Shown here: piece after piece, positions 1 through 8,357 of the stretch
Position numbering within the stretch: the first letter of the stretch is position 1
How the letters are laid out: each line of letters begins with the position of its first letter
Origin: QHCE01 sp038260095
Lineage (GTDB): Bacteria > Actinomycetota > Actinomycetes > Mycobacteriales > QHCE01
Assembly (NCBI GenBank): GCA_038260095.1
Contig: JBBSOC010000004.1
Span: forward strand, 1-64,000
DNA: 64,000 nucleotides
Direction: 5' to 3'
Made by a program: the position numbers and the translations under genes
Notes under the pieces: generated by a model
What the model was told of the DNA's origin: nothing
Database searches by the model: none
Seen by the model: only the letters and a program-made list of their open reading frames with translations

Positions 1-1
1 C

Positions 2-430
2 ATACCGGTGAACATTCGGGTAATAGCATCTCCCGATAACGTGCAATCGGTGCTCGATGAGCTTGCCATCCCTACCGACTCAACGGTCACACCGATTCCC
101 CAAACTCCCGCGGTCGCCGAGCTGATGAACTGGGCTGATCTGGTGATTACCACCGCCGGGTCCACGGTTTGGGAGTTGTGCTGTCTGGGGGTTCCCATGG
201 CACTGGTAGTGGTCGCAGACAACCAACACGAGCACTACCAGGCTGCCGTGCAGACCGGCGTCGCGATCGGCCTGGGAACGATTAACGAAGTGGCGAGCGC
301 CGACTCGCTCCCACACCGCCGGGAGCTAGCTACATCCACCGCACTGAATGCCTATGGCGAGCGCGCCTGGCAGACTGTGGACGGGCTCGGTGCTACTCGC
401 GTAGCCTCCGCCATATTGGAGCTGCTATGA
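2..430 (+). CDS. pseG: PseG-like UDP-sugar hydrolase, C-terminal part
   Basis: The reading frame is open to the window edge, so this is the 3' part of a longer gene; the family is usually about 330-350 residues and roughly 140 are visible. The segment with ADLVITTAGSTVWELCCLGV followed by an ADNQ motif matches the C-terminal nucleotide-sugar binding half of PseG, which removes UDP from a 2,4-diacetamido-trideoxy sugar in pseudaminic acid synthesis (family knowledge). It overlaps the next acetyltransferase gene by ATGA, as in pse operons. A GTG at position 8 is in frame but is not a credible start because the frame continues upstream. Another GT-B-like sugar enzyme cannot be excluded. Confidence 0.7.
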   Translation: MPVNIRVIASPDNVQSVLDELAIPTDSTVTPIPQTPAVAELMNWADLVITTAGSTVWELCCLGVPMALVVVADNQHEHYQAAVQTGVAIGLGTINEVASADSLPHRRELATSTALNAYGERAWQTVDGLGATRVASAILELL

Positions 431-948
431 GAAACAGCGCTGAGGAACTACAGGTTAGACCGGCGACAGAACTCGACTCAGCCATGATTTTCGCCTGGCG
501 AAACGACCCAGCAACCCGTGTGGTTTCGGTCACAACCGAAGAAATAATCTGGAGTGATCACCAAAAATGGTTCGCTACTGTGTTGGCTGATCCGGACCGG
601 CATCTTCTCGTGGCCCAGGTAGCCGGGCAGCAAGTGGGGGTGGTCCGCTTCGACCGGGTCGGCGAGCAGAACTGGGAGATCAGCCTCAATCTGGCGCCCG
701 AGGCCCGGGGCCGTGGGCGTGGAGTGGTCAGCATCAAAGCCGGTCATCGTTGGTTACTAAACTACGAAGAACCCGCCGAGATCCTCGCGAAGGTTCGCGC
801 TTCCAACGAGGCTTCGCTACGGGTGTTTGACAAAGCCGGATATGTCGAAGTGTCTAGGGTCGATGACTGGGTCCACCTGGTGTGGTGGTCATCTCACTTC
901 AGCAGGCGCGAGAGCCGTCGATCCGCGAGTAGCTTCCCGCCGGTCTGA
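427..948 (+). CDS. pseH: GNAT-family N-acetyltransferase, PseH-like
   Basis: A 173-residue single-domain GNAT protein. It begins with the RPATELDSAMIFAWRNDP pattern seen in PseH/RimJ-type enzymes, and the acetyl-CoA pyrophosphate loop is visible as ARGRGRGV near residues 95-102. PseH acetylates the amino sugar handled by PseG, and the 4-nt overlap with the pseG-like gene supports that role by context. The last 18 or so codons lie antisense to the tail of the glycosylase frame on the minus strand, so the extreme C-terminus (SRRESRRSASSFPPV) may be an add-on caused by loss of an earlier stop. Substrate is inferred. Confidence 0.7.
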   Translation: MRNSAEELQVRPATELDSAMIFAWRNDPATRVVSVTTEEIIWSDHQKWFATVLADPDRHLLVAQVAGQQVGVVRFDRVGEQNWEISLNLAPEARGRGRGVVSIKAGHRWLLNYEEPAEILAKVRASNEASLRVFDKAGYVEVSRVDDWVHLVWWSSHFSRRESRRSASSFPPV

Positions 949-1004
949 CATCCGGGGCAGTACTGCAGGGATGAATCAGCAAATGACACTTCCGCAACGG
1001 TGTC
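894..1004 (-). other. conserved post-amber coding tail of the glycosylase
   Basis: Directly after the TAG at 1005-1007 the frame continues for 36 codons as DTVAEVSFADSSLQYCPGCQ and then TGGKLLADRRLSRLLK before TGA. With the upstream CPVC this completes a C-x2-C-x16-C-x2-C zinc finger in which the amber codon occupies the position that is normally Gly. The full-length product would be 299 residues, which is normal for the family. The tail overlaps the 3' end of the acetyltransferase gene on the plus strand by 55 bp. Confidence 0.8.
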
Positions 1005-1793
1005 CTAGCATACCGGGCACGGCAGATCTGTACGGCCATGTACGCGCAGCCCAGAATGCTTTTCTTTTTTGAGTTCGGCCGCTTTCATCCCCACGCTGCG
1101 ACGCACCGCGTCTTCCAATACATCGCGCATCGCGACATACAGTTGTTGCAGCTGCGAATCGTTCAATCGTGCACACATGGCAAACGGCGACAGCTTGGCG
1201 GCGTGCAACACCTCGTCTGAATAGGCGTTTCCAATCCCGGAAATGATTCGCTGATCTGTCAGCACGCCCTTGAGCTGTGCGCGATGCGATCGGATACGGC
1301 TGGCAAAGTCGGCTGGCGAAACGGCTAGCGCATCAGGACCGAGCCGCGCAATACCGGGCACCTCGGCGGCTTCATGCACAATGTAGACAGCCAGCCCTTT
1401 CTTGGTTCCTGCCTCGGTGAGCTCAAAACCCGAACCATCACTCAATCGCAACTGCATCGCGAGTGGTCCTTTGCCCCGACGCGGCACTAAACCGGACAGC
1501 TGTTCGCGGTAACGCAGCCAGCCGGCGCGGGCCAAATGGATGACTAGGTGTAGTGGGCGCCTCGGCTCGGCGAGGCCAGATGGATCTTCCCCCGCCACCG
1601 GCAGCACACTTATGTCCAGAAATTTACCGTGCCGGGCGACCGCGTAAATCTGCCCACCGGCCAACTCGGTGGTGGCAACCGTGACCGTCTTGAGCGCCGA
1701 AATCGCCGTAAACAACACGCTCTCGATGCGGTGGCCTACGGCGCGATCCTGAAGACACGACGCCAGCGCATGGACCTCTGGTAGCTCAGGCAC
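1005..1793 (-). CDS. Fpg/Nei-family DNA glycosylase, stopped by an in-frame amber codon
   Basis: Base-excision-repair glycosylase/AP lyase. A TTG at 1808 is possible, but GTG at 1793 is preferred: it is preceded by AAGGGC and gives PELPEV directly after the initiator, and this family uses the N-terminal proline as nucleophile and the following Glu as catalyst. The body shows the GIGNAYSDE helix-two-turn-helix motif and SGLRVHGRT near the end. The zinc finger begins CPVC and then meets TAG at 1005-1007, after which the same frame continues with conserved family sequence to a TGA at 894-896. As written the 262-residue product lacks half of the zinc finger and is probably inactive unless the stop is read through. 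Confidence 0.8.
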   Translation of the reverse strand: MPELPEVHALASCLQDRAVGHRIESVLFTAISALKTVTVATTELAGGQIYAVARHGKFLDISVLPVAGEDPSGLAEPRRPLHLVIHLARAGWLRYREQLSGLVPRRGKGPLAMQLRLSDGSGFELTEAGTKKGLAVYIVHEAAEVPGIARLGPDALAVSPADFASRIRSHRAQLKGVLTDQRIISGIGNAYSDEVLHAAKLSPFAMCARLNDSQLQQLYVAMRDVLEDAVRRSVGMKAAELKKEKHSGLRVHGRTDLPCPVC

Positions 1794-1846
1794 ACTATTG
1801 CCCTTCAATCCCTTTCTTTCGTATGAGTAAGTAGAGATTTAGCCTG

Positions 1847-3091
1847 TCACCTCCTTGAATGATGCGAATGTTCTCTCCACGGAGACGGTGAGGCTGACGG
1901 CGAGCGCGATGCGCCACTCGACGGCGAGGAGGATGGTGCAGGTGCGACATTCACGGTGACTGAAACTTTTTGAGTTTCGTGCTTACCATCGCAGGTGTAG
2001 GTGCTCAGCGTGAAGGTAATCGTTTGCCTACCAGACTGAGTAAAAGTGTAAGCGATCACGCGGGAATCGTTTATAGGTGGAGCTATACCGCTACAACCGC
2101 GTGCCTGGCTGATACGGCCACCAGAACCGCCATCTGTGGACGTATAGGTTAAGGCGCCGAATTTACCCGATCCATCGGTAAAGTTCACCCGGAACTCGGT
2201 TCGATTATCAACGGTGGGTGACTGGGTCATGAGGTTGGCGCTGACTACGAGCGGGCTGGCCGGGTTGGCCTTGGGAGACGTGGCCGGCGGTTTTGTAGCC
2301 ACCGGTGCTGGCAAAGAATCGGGTGTATCGCTTCTTGCCAAAGTCGAGACAGTCATAGAGTCATTGCTACTGCTGGAAGTGGCGGGGTTACTGGGGTTAG
2401 GGTCGCTACCGGGCGAGGAAAGCTCCGGTTGCCACCCAACGCTGACAGAGCCATCGCCTTGACCGCCAGCCCCAGCGTCCGTGCCATCGGTACGCCACGG
2501 CTGTACTCCGACCACAACCAATGCCGGAATGGCTAGCACCGCCGCGGCTATAGCAATTGGGGCCAGTCGGCGGCGCAACCAGCCGTTTCGGGGCGCAGTG
2601 ACCGGTGCGTAGTGGGCCGCAGCATCCAACTGAATTGATAGCTCAACCGTCTCGGCAGCCCCCACTGTGCCGTACAAGATTGGCTCGGTTGGTGTCGCGC
2701 CGGTAACAGCGCCATCGGTTGTTCGTGGCGAGTCTCCCCGAGGCTGCTCCGCTGTTTTGAACAGTGAATCCTGCGGCTCGATAAGATCATGAATCTCGTT
2801 CAGCTGCGCCGAGATCTCCTCGATGTGATCGAGGTTACGCGCTAGTCGAAGACGCTGGTCGGTCTCGTCGGTCCCCCGTTGCGCATCTTCCTTAACGGGC
2901 GGCGAGGCGTTTAACCGCACGGCGATCACCTCCGCGGTAACCTGCGGCATTGCTGCTGGCTCGCCGGCGATGAGCGCGGGTCGCGAATCCGAAACTTCGC
3001 CACCGCTTGATGCCGCCGTAAAGTTGGACGGCGGCACGGAGGCAGCGGAAGGAGTCGGCTGCCCAGCTGAATTAGTAGTCTTATCAGACAT
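1847..3091 (-). CDS. single-pass membrane protein with secreted Ig-like domain, unknown function
   Basis: A 414-residue protein with no family that I recognise. An acidic, Ser/Pro/Ala-rich cytoplasmic N-terminus of about 175 residues is followed by RRRL and one hydrophobic segment (about residues 178-200, APIAIAAAVLAIPALVVVGV). Next comes a Ser/Thr/Pro-rich linker, then a roughly 100-residue beta-rich segment (from about residue 285) with two cysteines (RGCSG and YTCDG) that could form a disulfide, and a Ser/Pro tail. The layout suggests an anti-sigma or envelope-sensor type protein with the C-terminus outside. It lies between argS and the glycosylase on the same strand. ATG at 3091 has no strong ribosome binding site. 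Confidence 0.55.
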   Translation of the reverse strand: MSDKTTNSAGQPTPSAASVPPSNFTAASSGGEVSDSRPALIAGEPAAMPQVTAEVIAVRLNASPPVKEDAQRGTDETDQRLRLARNLDHIEEISAQLNEIHDLIEPQDSLFKTAEQPRGDSPRTTDGAVTGATPTEPILYGTVGAAETVELSIQLDAAAHYAPVTAPRNGWLRRRLAPIAIAAAVLAIPALVVVGVQPWRTDGTDAGAGGQGDGSVSVGWQPELSSPGSDPNPSNPATSSSSNDSMTVSTLARSDTPDSLPAPVATKPPATSPKANPASPLVVSANLMTQSPTVDNRTEFRVNFTDGSGKFGALTYTSTDGGSGGRISQARGCSGIAPPINDSRVIAYTFTQSGRQTITFTLSTYTCDGKHETQKVSVTVNVAPAPSSSPSSGASRSPSASPSPWREHSHHSRR

Positions 3092-3200
3092 GAGTGTGTA
3101 AGGCTTTCATCTCGTGGCGATTCAGTCGTTTATCGGCATGAGACTGGACTTCGTTTCACATCAGTAGCTAAAAAATGCGTTTTCTACGATACCGAGTTTT

Positions 3201-5045
3201 TTAAAGTCGCTCGGGCGCTTTAATGCCCAGCAACCACAGGCCCTGGGTCAACGTCCGCGAGGTCAGTTCGGTAAGACGCAGCCGTGACGCGCGGACTCGG
3301 GCATCGGAACAGCTCAAAATTGGACAACTTTCATAAAACTTCGAGAACGAAGTGGCAATCTCATATAACTGTCCACAGAGTCGATGCGGCTGCAGCGTGG
3401 CAGCGGTCGATGATACTGCTGGAGCGAATCGGGCCACGCTCAGCGCCAGTGCGCGTTCCGCGGGCTCGCTGATCGTGATCGGCGCGGCGAGCGCGTCCTG
3501 CAGCTGGGTTTCTGATCTCTCGGCAGCGCGACCGAGCACGGAGTGAGCTCTGGCGTTGGCATACTGTAAGTACACCGAAGTGTTGCCTTCCATGGCCAAC
3601 ATTCGCTGCCAAGAGAACACGTAGTCGCGCTCGCGATCGCTAGCGAGGTCGGCGTATTTCACTGCGCCCGCACCTACCTGGCGCGCGACCAGCGCCTGCT
3701 GCGCGACGGGAAGGTCACTGCGCTGCGCAATGACCTCAGCTGCCCGATCTACAGCCTCGCTGACCAAATCGATCAACTTCACCGACTCGCCCGAGCGCGT
3801 ACGAAAACGCTTCCCGTCCTCACCCAGCAGCATGCCAAAGCCGACGTGCTCGGCGGCGATGTCCTCGGGCAGCCACCCGGCTTCACGCGCAACCGCAAAC
3901 ACCATGGCAAAATGCAGTCGCTGCTCGGATCCCACTACATAAATGAGCTGATTGGCTTTGAGCTCTTCGACTCGATACCGCACAGCGGCAAGGTCGGTCG
4001 TGTCATAGGTATAACCACCGTCGCTTTTGCGCACCATCAATGGCAGTGGTTCACCGTCAGGGTTCACAAAACCCGGCGGAAACGCGCATAAGGCCCCATC
4101 GCTGATCACGGCCAAGCCACGCCGGGAAAGCTCGGCGGCAACCTCAGGAAGAGCTGGGTTGTAGAAACTTTCTCCGCGGGCATCGGTAGGTGTGAGATCC
4201 ACCCCTAGCAGCTCGTATACCTGGGAGAAATGCCGCTGCGACTCTGTGATGAACGCCCGCCACAGCGCCAAGGTGGCATCGTCGCCACCTTGCAGTTCGA
4301 CCACGCGCTGCCGGGCCCGATCCGCAAACTCCGGATCGGCGTCAAATCGCGCCCTCGCTTGCTGGTAGAACGTGTTCAAGTCGGAGATGGAATGGTTCTG
4401 CGCCGCGGGATTATCAAGATCCCACCCTAATTCCTGGGTGTACTCCAGCAGCATGCCAAATGGTGTACCCCAGTCGCCGAGATGGTTCTGGGGCGTCACC
4501 TCGTGCCCAACGAAGCGCAGCACCCGCACCAGCGCACTACCGATAATCGTGCTGCGCAGGTGGCCGGCGTGCATTTCCTTGGCCACGTTGGGGCCAGATA
4601 GGTCCAGCACGATGCGGCGAGGATCAGCTGCTAATGGTACCCCGATGCGTTCATCGGCAGCAAGTCCGCTCGTATATGCGCTCAACCAGTCGGGGCGAAA
4701 CGTGAAGTTAATGAAACCTGGACCGCCGATGGTGGGCGGTTCAGTGATGTGGTCAATATCTAGGTGGCGGCACAGCTGCTCGGCGACCTCGCGGGGAGGG
4801 CACCCCAACCGCTTAGCCAAGCTCATTGCGACGTTGCATTGGTAATCTCCGCCGCGGCCAGCTACTGAGGGACGAATCAGCGCGTCTTCCAGGTCGATGG
4901 AGTAGGCGGCGCGCGCGGCAGATCGAACACACTCGGCCAACTCGTGCTCTAGATCGCGCGGCGCAGGTGCCACGTCAGCCGAGAAAACGGCCTCATTAGA
5001 CGTCACGGCACCACTCGTAGGACTATGCGGAAAATGCGAGGACAT
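3201..5045 (-). CDS. argS: arginyl-tRNA synthetase
   Basis: Class I synthetase that charges tRNA-Arg. The 614-residue length is slightly above the usual 550-590 because of an N-terminal extension. The HIGH-type signature is present as HAGHLRSTIIG in GPNVAKEMHAGHLRS, and the loop equivalent to KMSKS reads GKRFRTRSGE, the form normal for this family. The C-terminal anticodon-binding helices include QLYEIATSFSKFYE and the family-typical end WLLGIKAPERL. The start at 5045 lacks a clear Shine-Dalgarno sequence, and a downstream GTG could be the true start. It is the first gene of the minus-strand run toward the glycosylase. Confidence 0.95.
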   Translation of the reverse strand: MSSHFPHSPTSGAVTSNEAVFSADVAPAPRDLEHELAECVRSAARAAYSIDLEDALIRPSVAGRGGDYQCNVAMSLAKRLGCPPREVAEQLCRHLDIDHITEPPTIGGPGFINFTFRPDWLSAYTSGLAADERIGVPLAADPRRIVLDLSGPNVAKEMHAGHLRSTIIGSALVRVLRFVGHEVTPQNHLGDWGTPFGMLLEYTQELGWDLDNPAAQNHSISDLNTFYQQARARFDADPEFADRARQRVVELQGGDDATLALWRAFITESQRHFSQVYELLGVDLTPTDARGESFYNPALPEVAAELSRRGLAVISDGALCAFPPGFVNPDGEPLPLMVRKSDGGYTYDTTDLAAVRYRVEELKANQLIYVVGSEQRLHFAMVFAVAREAGWLPEDIAAEHVGFGMLLGEDGKRFRTRSGESVKLIDLVSEAVDRAAEVIAQRSDLPVAQQALVARQVGAGAVKYADLASDRERDYVFSWQRMLAMEGNTSVYLQYANARAHSVLGRAAERSETQLQDALAAPITISEPAERALALSVARFAPAVSSTAATLQPHRLCGQLYEIATSFSKFYESCPILSCSDARVRASRLRLTELTSRTLTQGLWLLGIKAPERL

Positions 5046-5228
5046 TGATGAAGATTATTCCTGTGCCGCCGAACTACCTTCGAGCAGGTGGTCTACCAGC
5101 TACCAGCTGACGGCGATCGCGAAGAATTCATGGACCAAACTCAAGGAACGCCAAGTAGCCCAGCTGATCTGTCTGCTGGCCGCGACGCAAGCCGAGATTT
5201 AGGCACAGACGTTAAACCCGTAGAATGC
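5046..5228. other. gap between argS and tRNA-Leu, nothing recognised
   Basis: No convincing gene or repeat is seen. A short plus-strand frame running through here enters the tRNA gene and has no family resemblance. The interval presumably carries the argS promoter and the trailer of tRNA-Leu. Confidence 0.5.
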
Positions 5229-5314
5229 TGGTGGGCAAGGGGGGAGTTGAACCCCCACGTCCTTTCGGACACACGGACCTGAACCGTGCGCGTCTGCCAT
5301 TCCGCCACTTGCCC
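5229..5314 (-). tRNA. tRNA-Leu (CAG)
   Basis: An 86-nt cloverleaf read on the minus strand. The acceptor GGGCAAG pairs with CTTGCCC, the anticodon loop TTCAGGT (anticodon CAG) sits on a CACGG/CCGTG stem, and there is a long class II variable arm TGTCCGAAAGGACG and a T arm GGGGGTTCAACTCCCCC. The discriminator is A and CCA is encoded. The long variable arm and anticodon together make the leucine assignment firm. Confidence 0.96.
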
Positions 5315-5493
5315 TGACAGCGAGGAAGCCTAGCATGGCCGATACTGTGCAACCTGGCTAGATGAGAGCTTGACGTAACAGTCATACCGATTGGGGTAGT
5401 CGATCGCCAGTCCCCTATCGATGTGACCCATAAACAGTGCATCATTGCTGAAAACGCCGATACGATCGAGCGTAGCCGATTACAGGAGGAGCC

Positions 5494-6351
5494 GTGGGCG
5501 TTCTGCAGCGCTTTGAAAAGAGGTTGGAGAACCTTGTCGAAGGGGCATTCGCGAGAGTCTTCAAGGGCGTAGTGCACCCGGTGGAGATTGCTAGCGCAAT
5601 GCAGCGGGAGGCTGACGCCCATAAATCTTTACTGGGCGGAGGCCGCACCCTTGTACCAAACAGGTACATCATTGACTTGAGCCCCGCCGATCACGACCGG
5701 CTCGCACAATACGCGGCACCGCTCGCGCAAGAACTCGCACAGACCCAGGCCGAGTTCATCGGGGAACAGGGCTGGATGGTGTACGGCGACGTCATTGTCG
5801 AGATCGAGCGCGGCGAGGGGCTCGACACCGGCATGTTCCGCATCGCGGCCGAGGTGTACACCGGTGGAGTAGACGATGGTGGCGATTGGCAGCAGGGCTA
5901 CGGCGATGCCCAACAAGCACCCACCAGCGGCGGACCCCAGGGATACGGCGGGTACGGCGGCACGCCCGTCTCTGGCGCGGGTGGCGCGCCAACGGACCCA
6001 TACGGCAATGCCGCGCAATACGGCGAGGGCTACAACTCGCCTATATCCTCTCCGACAGGCGCGGGTAACCGGCAAGCGCGACTCATCGCCGCCGATGGTC
6101 GCCAGTTCGCGGTTGCTGTCGGATCCACGGTGATCGGACGTGGCGAGAGCTCACAGGTTCGGCTTACCGATGTAGGGATCTCCCGACAGCATGCGCGGTT
6201 GGAATTCGACGGCGGACGCGTCGTGCTGACCGATTTGGGCTCGACCAATGGCACAACCGTCAATGGCGCTCGAGTGAACGCTGCGACGCTGCAACACGGC
6301 GACGTGGTCCAGCTAGGCACTACCACCTTGACGTTCCGACTGGACGGCTGA
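5494..6351 (+). CDS. fhaA: FhaA, DUF3662 and FHA-domain protein
   Basis: A 285-residue phosphothreonine-binding scaffold of the PknB pathway. The N-terminal DUF3662 domain (about residues 1-125) begins GVLQRFEKRLENLVEGAFA. A Gly/Tyr/Gln-rich linker follows, and an FHA domain (about 205-285) shows GRGESSQVRL, SRQHARLEF and DLGSTNGTTVNG. In mycobacteria FhaA binds phosphorylated MurJ pseudokinase and regulates peptidoglycan precursor export (family knowledge). GTG at 5494 is preceded by AGGAGGAG. It is the first gene of the fhaA-fhaB-pstP-rodA-pbpA-pknB operon, 3 nt before fhaB. Confidence 0.93.
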   Translation: MGVLQRFEKRLENLVEGAFARVFKGVVHPVEIASAMQREADAHKSLLGGGRTLVPNRYIIDLSPADHDRLAQYAAPLAQELAQTQAEFIGEQGWMVYGDVIVEIERGEGLDTGMFRIAAEVYTGGVDDGGDWQQGYGDAQQAPTSGGPQGYGGYGGTPVSGAGGAPTDPYGNAAQYGEGYNSPISSPTGAGNRQARLIAADGRQFAVAVGSTVIGRGESSQVRLTDVGISRQHARLEFDGGRVVLTDLGSTNGTTVNGARVNAATLQHGDVVQLGTTTLTFRLDG

Positions 6352-6354
6352 TGA

Positions 6355-6834
6355 ATGCCTGACGCTATCGTCCTAGCTGCTGCGCGGTTTGGCTTTTTAA
6401 TCCTGCTCTGGGTGTTTGTTTTTGCGGTTGTGGGAGTCATGCGTCGAGATATTTTTGGTGCCCGGCAGAGCTCTCTAGTCGCGGTACCCCGCGGTGTTAA
6501 ATTCCCCAGCAGCGGAAAACCAGCCAAAGCAAAGCGCGGTAAAACTCCTAGCCAGCTAGTCATTGTGGAGGGGGCCTTAGCGGGTACTCGAATACCGTTG
6601 AAAGAAAACGTCATCACATTTGGTCGAGCTGAGGATTCTACTGTGGTGCTTAGTGACGACTACGCTTCTACTCGCCATGCCCAACTTGCGCCTCGAGCCG
6701 GTCAATGGTTGTTAGAAGATCTGGGTTCCACCAACGGGACATACTTAGATGGCGCTAAGGTGACCGAACCTGCATCTGTATCTATTGGCGCGCCGATTCG
6801 CATCGGCCGGACAGTCTTTGAGTTGCGTTCATGA
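6355..6834 (+). CDS. fhaB: FhaB (FipA), membrane-anchored FHA protein
   Basis: A 159-residue protein with one N-terminal hydrophobic segment (residues 8-28, AARFGFLILLWVFVFAVVGV), a basic linker (GKPAKAKRGK) and a C-terminal FHA domain with FGRAEDSTVVL, ASTRHAQL and EDLGSTNGTYLDG. The family counterpart links the divisome to Ser/Thr phosphorylation. It starts 3 nt after fhaA and overlaps pstP by ATGA, so the genes are translationally coupled. Confidence 0.92.
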   Translation: MPDAIVLAAARFGFLILLWVFVFAVVGVMRRDIFGARQSSLVAVPRGVKFPSSGKPAKAKRGKTPSQLVIVEGALAGTRIPLKENVITFGRAEDSTVVLSDDYASTRHAQLAPRAGQWLLEDLGSTNGTYLDGAKVTEPASVSIGAPIRIGRTVFELRS

Positions 6835-8357
6835 GTTTAACTCTTCATTATGCCGCGCGTTCGGACCGAGGTCTGATCCGCGAGGCGAACGAGGACTCCT
6901 TATATGCCGGCCCTCGTCTACTAGCAGTCGCCGATGGCATGGGTGGCATGGCGGCGGGTGAAGTTGCTAGCAACATCGTCATCGCAGCTTTGGAGTCGCT
7001 CGACACCGACGCCTCTTCCAGTGACCTGATAGCGCAATTTCGAACTTCGGTAAGTACGGCAAACCAGCAGCTACGCGAAGCCGTGGATTCTAACAGCGCC
7101 CTCGAAGGTATGGGTACAACGCTAACGGCACTGTTGTTCTCCGGTACCCGCATCGCGGTTGGCCACGTCGGAGATTCGCGTGCCTATGTGTGGCGTGACA
7201 ACGAGTTGAATCAGATCACACGTGATGACACCTACGTCCAAATGCTGGTGGATGAAGGCCGTATCACCGCAGATGAAGCTACCATCCATCCGCAGCGCTC
7301 GTTACTCACACGCGCCCTGGACGGCCGCGAAGTAGAGCCAGAATTTTCAATCCGGGAGGCCCTGGCTGGAGACCGCTATCTCTTGTGCAGCGACGGCCTA
7401 TGTGGAGTGGTCTCGACGCAAACAATCGCTGACGCGCTCGCGATCGGCGATCCCGCCAAAGCAACTGACCGACTGATCGATCTCGCGCTGCGCAGTGGCG
7501 GACCAGACAACGTGACCTGCATCGTGGCCGATATTGTAGCCACCCCCATGGGCAGCAGCGAGCCGATCGTGGCTGGCGCTGCGGCTCACGACCGGGGTCA
7601 AACCAACTCCGCAACCGCCGATAGCGCAGCCGGCCGCGCGGCGTTGGCTCGCAACGAGCTTGCCGCTCGTGCGATAGACGAAGACGCCATAAGTGACACC
7701 ACCGATACCGACGCCGTAAAGCCCGATCCGCAGGTGTTGGCGCCAGATAGTGGTGAAGTAGCGCCGACGCTCGGGCAAACATCGAGCAACGCCAGCGAGC
7801 CCGGCAGCCTATCTGGCCGGGCATTCGAGCCCGGCAGCGAATCTGACAGCCCGCGCCGGCAGCGCAGCCTCACCAGAATCGCGGTGCTGCTGGCCATCAT
7901 CGTGCTCATAGTGTTGAGTTTTGGGTACGCTGGGTGGTACTACACGCAGCAGCAGTATTACGTCGGTCCCGCGGGACCGACCAGTGACGGAGATGAGCGC
8001 CGCGTTGCCATCTACCGTGGGGTGCCGGGGTCCATCCTGGGAATTGAGCTCTCGTCGGTAGTCGAACGCACCACGCTGAAGCTAGCCGATCTACCCCAAG
8101 TGCAACGGCACGACGTGAAAAACATCGTCACAGCCGACAGCGAAACTCAAGCGCATGACATTGTCGATCGACTTGGCGATCATTTACTACCGCCATGCGA
8201 CCTGCTCCGGGACGTGGGACATGCGCCAAAACCTAGCGCGACACCGGCCCAAAACGGCTTCCATACCTCCAGCCCACCCCAAGAAGCGCTCATTCCCCAG
8301 GCTAAACCTACTGTGAATTGCCGCGAGACCAGCGGTAGCAGCCGGATGCCCAAGTGA
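6831..8357 (+). CDS. pstP: PP2C-family Ser/Thr protein phosphatase PstP
   Basis: A 508-residue membrane phosphatase that reverses PknB phosphorylation. The cytoplasmic PP2C domain (about 1-235) has the metal-binding motifs RSDRGLIREANEDS, ADGMGGMAAG, GHVGDSRAY and SGGPDNVTCIV. A Ser/Asp/Glu-rich linker follows, then a transmembrane helix near residues 347-368 (IAVLLAIIVLIVLSFGYAG) and an extracellular C-terminal region of about 135 residues with two cysteines. It overlaps fhaB (ATGA) and rodA (GTGA). Confidence 0.95.
   Translation: MSLTLHYAARSDRGLIREANEDSLYAGPRLLAVADGMGGMAAGEVASNIVIAALESLDTDASSSDLIAQFRTSVSTANQQLREAVDSNSALEGMGTTLTALLFSGTRIAVGHVGDSRAYVWRDNELNQITRDDTYVQMLVDEGRITADEATIHPQRSLLTRALDGREVEPEFSIREALAGDRYLLCSDGLCGVVSTQTIADALAIGDPAKATDRLIDLALRSGGPDNVTCIVADIVATPMGSSEPIVAGAAAHDRGQTNSATADSAAGRAALARNELAARAIDEDAISDTTDTDAVKPDPQVLAPDSGEVAPTLGQTSSNASEPGSLSGRAFEPGSESDSPRRQRSLTRIAVLLAIIVLIVLSFGYAGWYYTQQQYYVGPAGPTSDGDERRVAIYRGVPGSILGIELSSVVERTTLKLADLPQVQRHDVKNIVTADSETQAHDIVDRLGDHLLPPCDLLRDVGHAPKPSATPAQNGFHTSSPPQEALIPQAKPTVNCRETSGSSRMPK

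Noticed and set aside
894..1007. Genome-wide reassignment of TAG as an explanation of the amber codon
   Set aside because: Many genes in the window end properly at TAG with no conserved continuation, for example pcnA and rpsR.
5088..5282. Small plus-strand frame before fhaA
   Set aside because: It runs into the tRNA-Leu gene and shows no conserved features.
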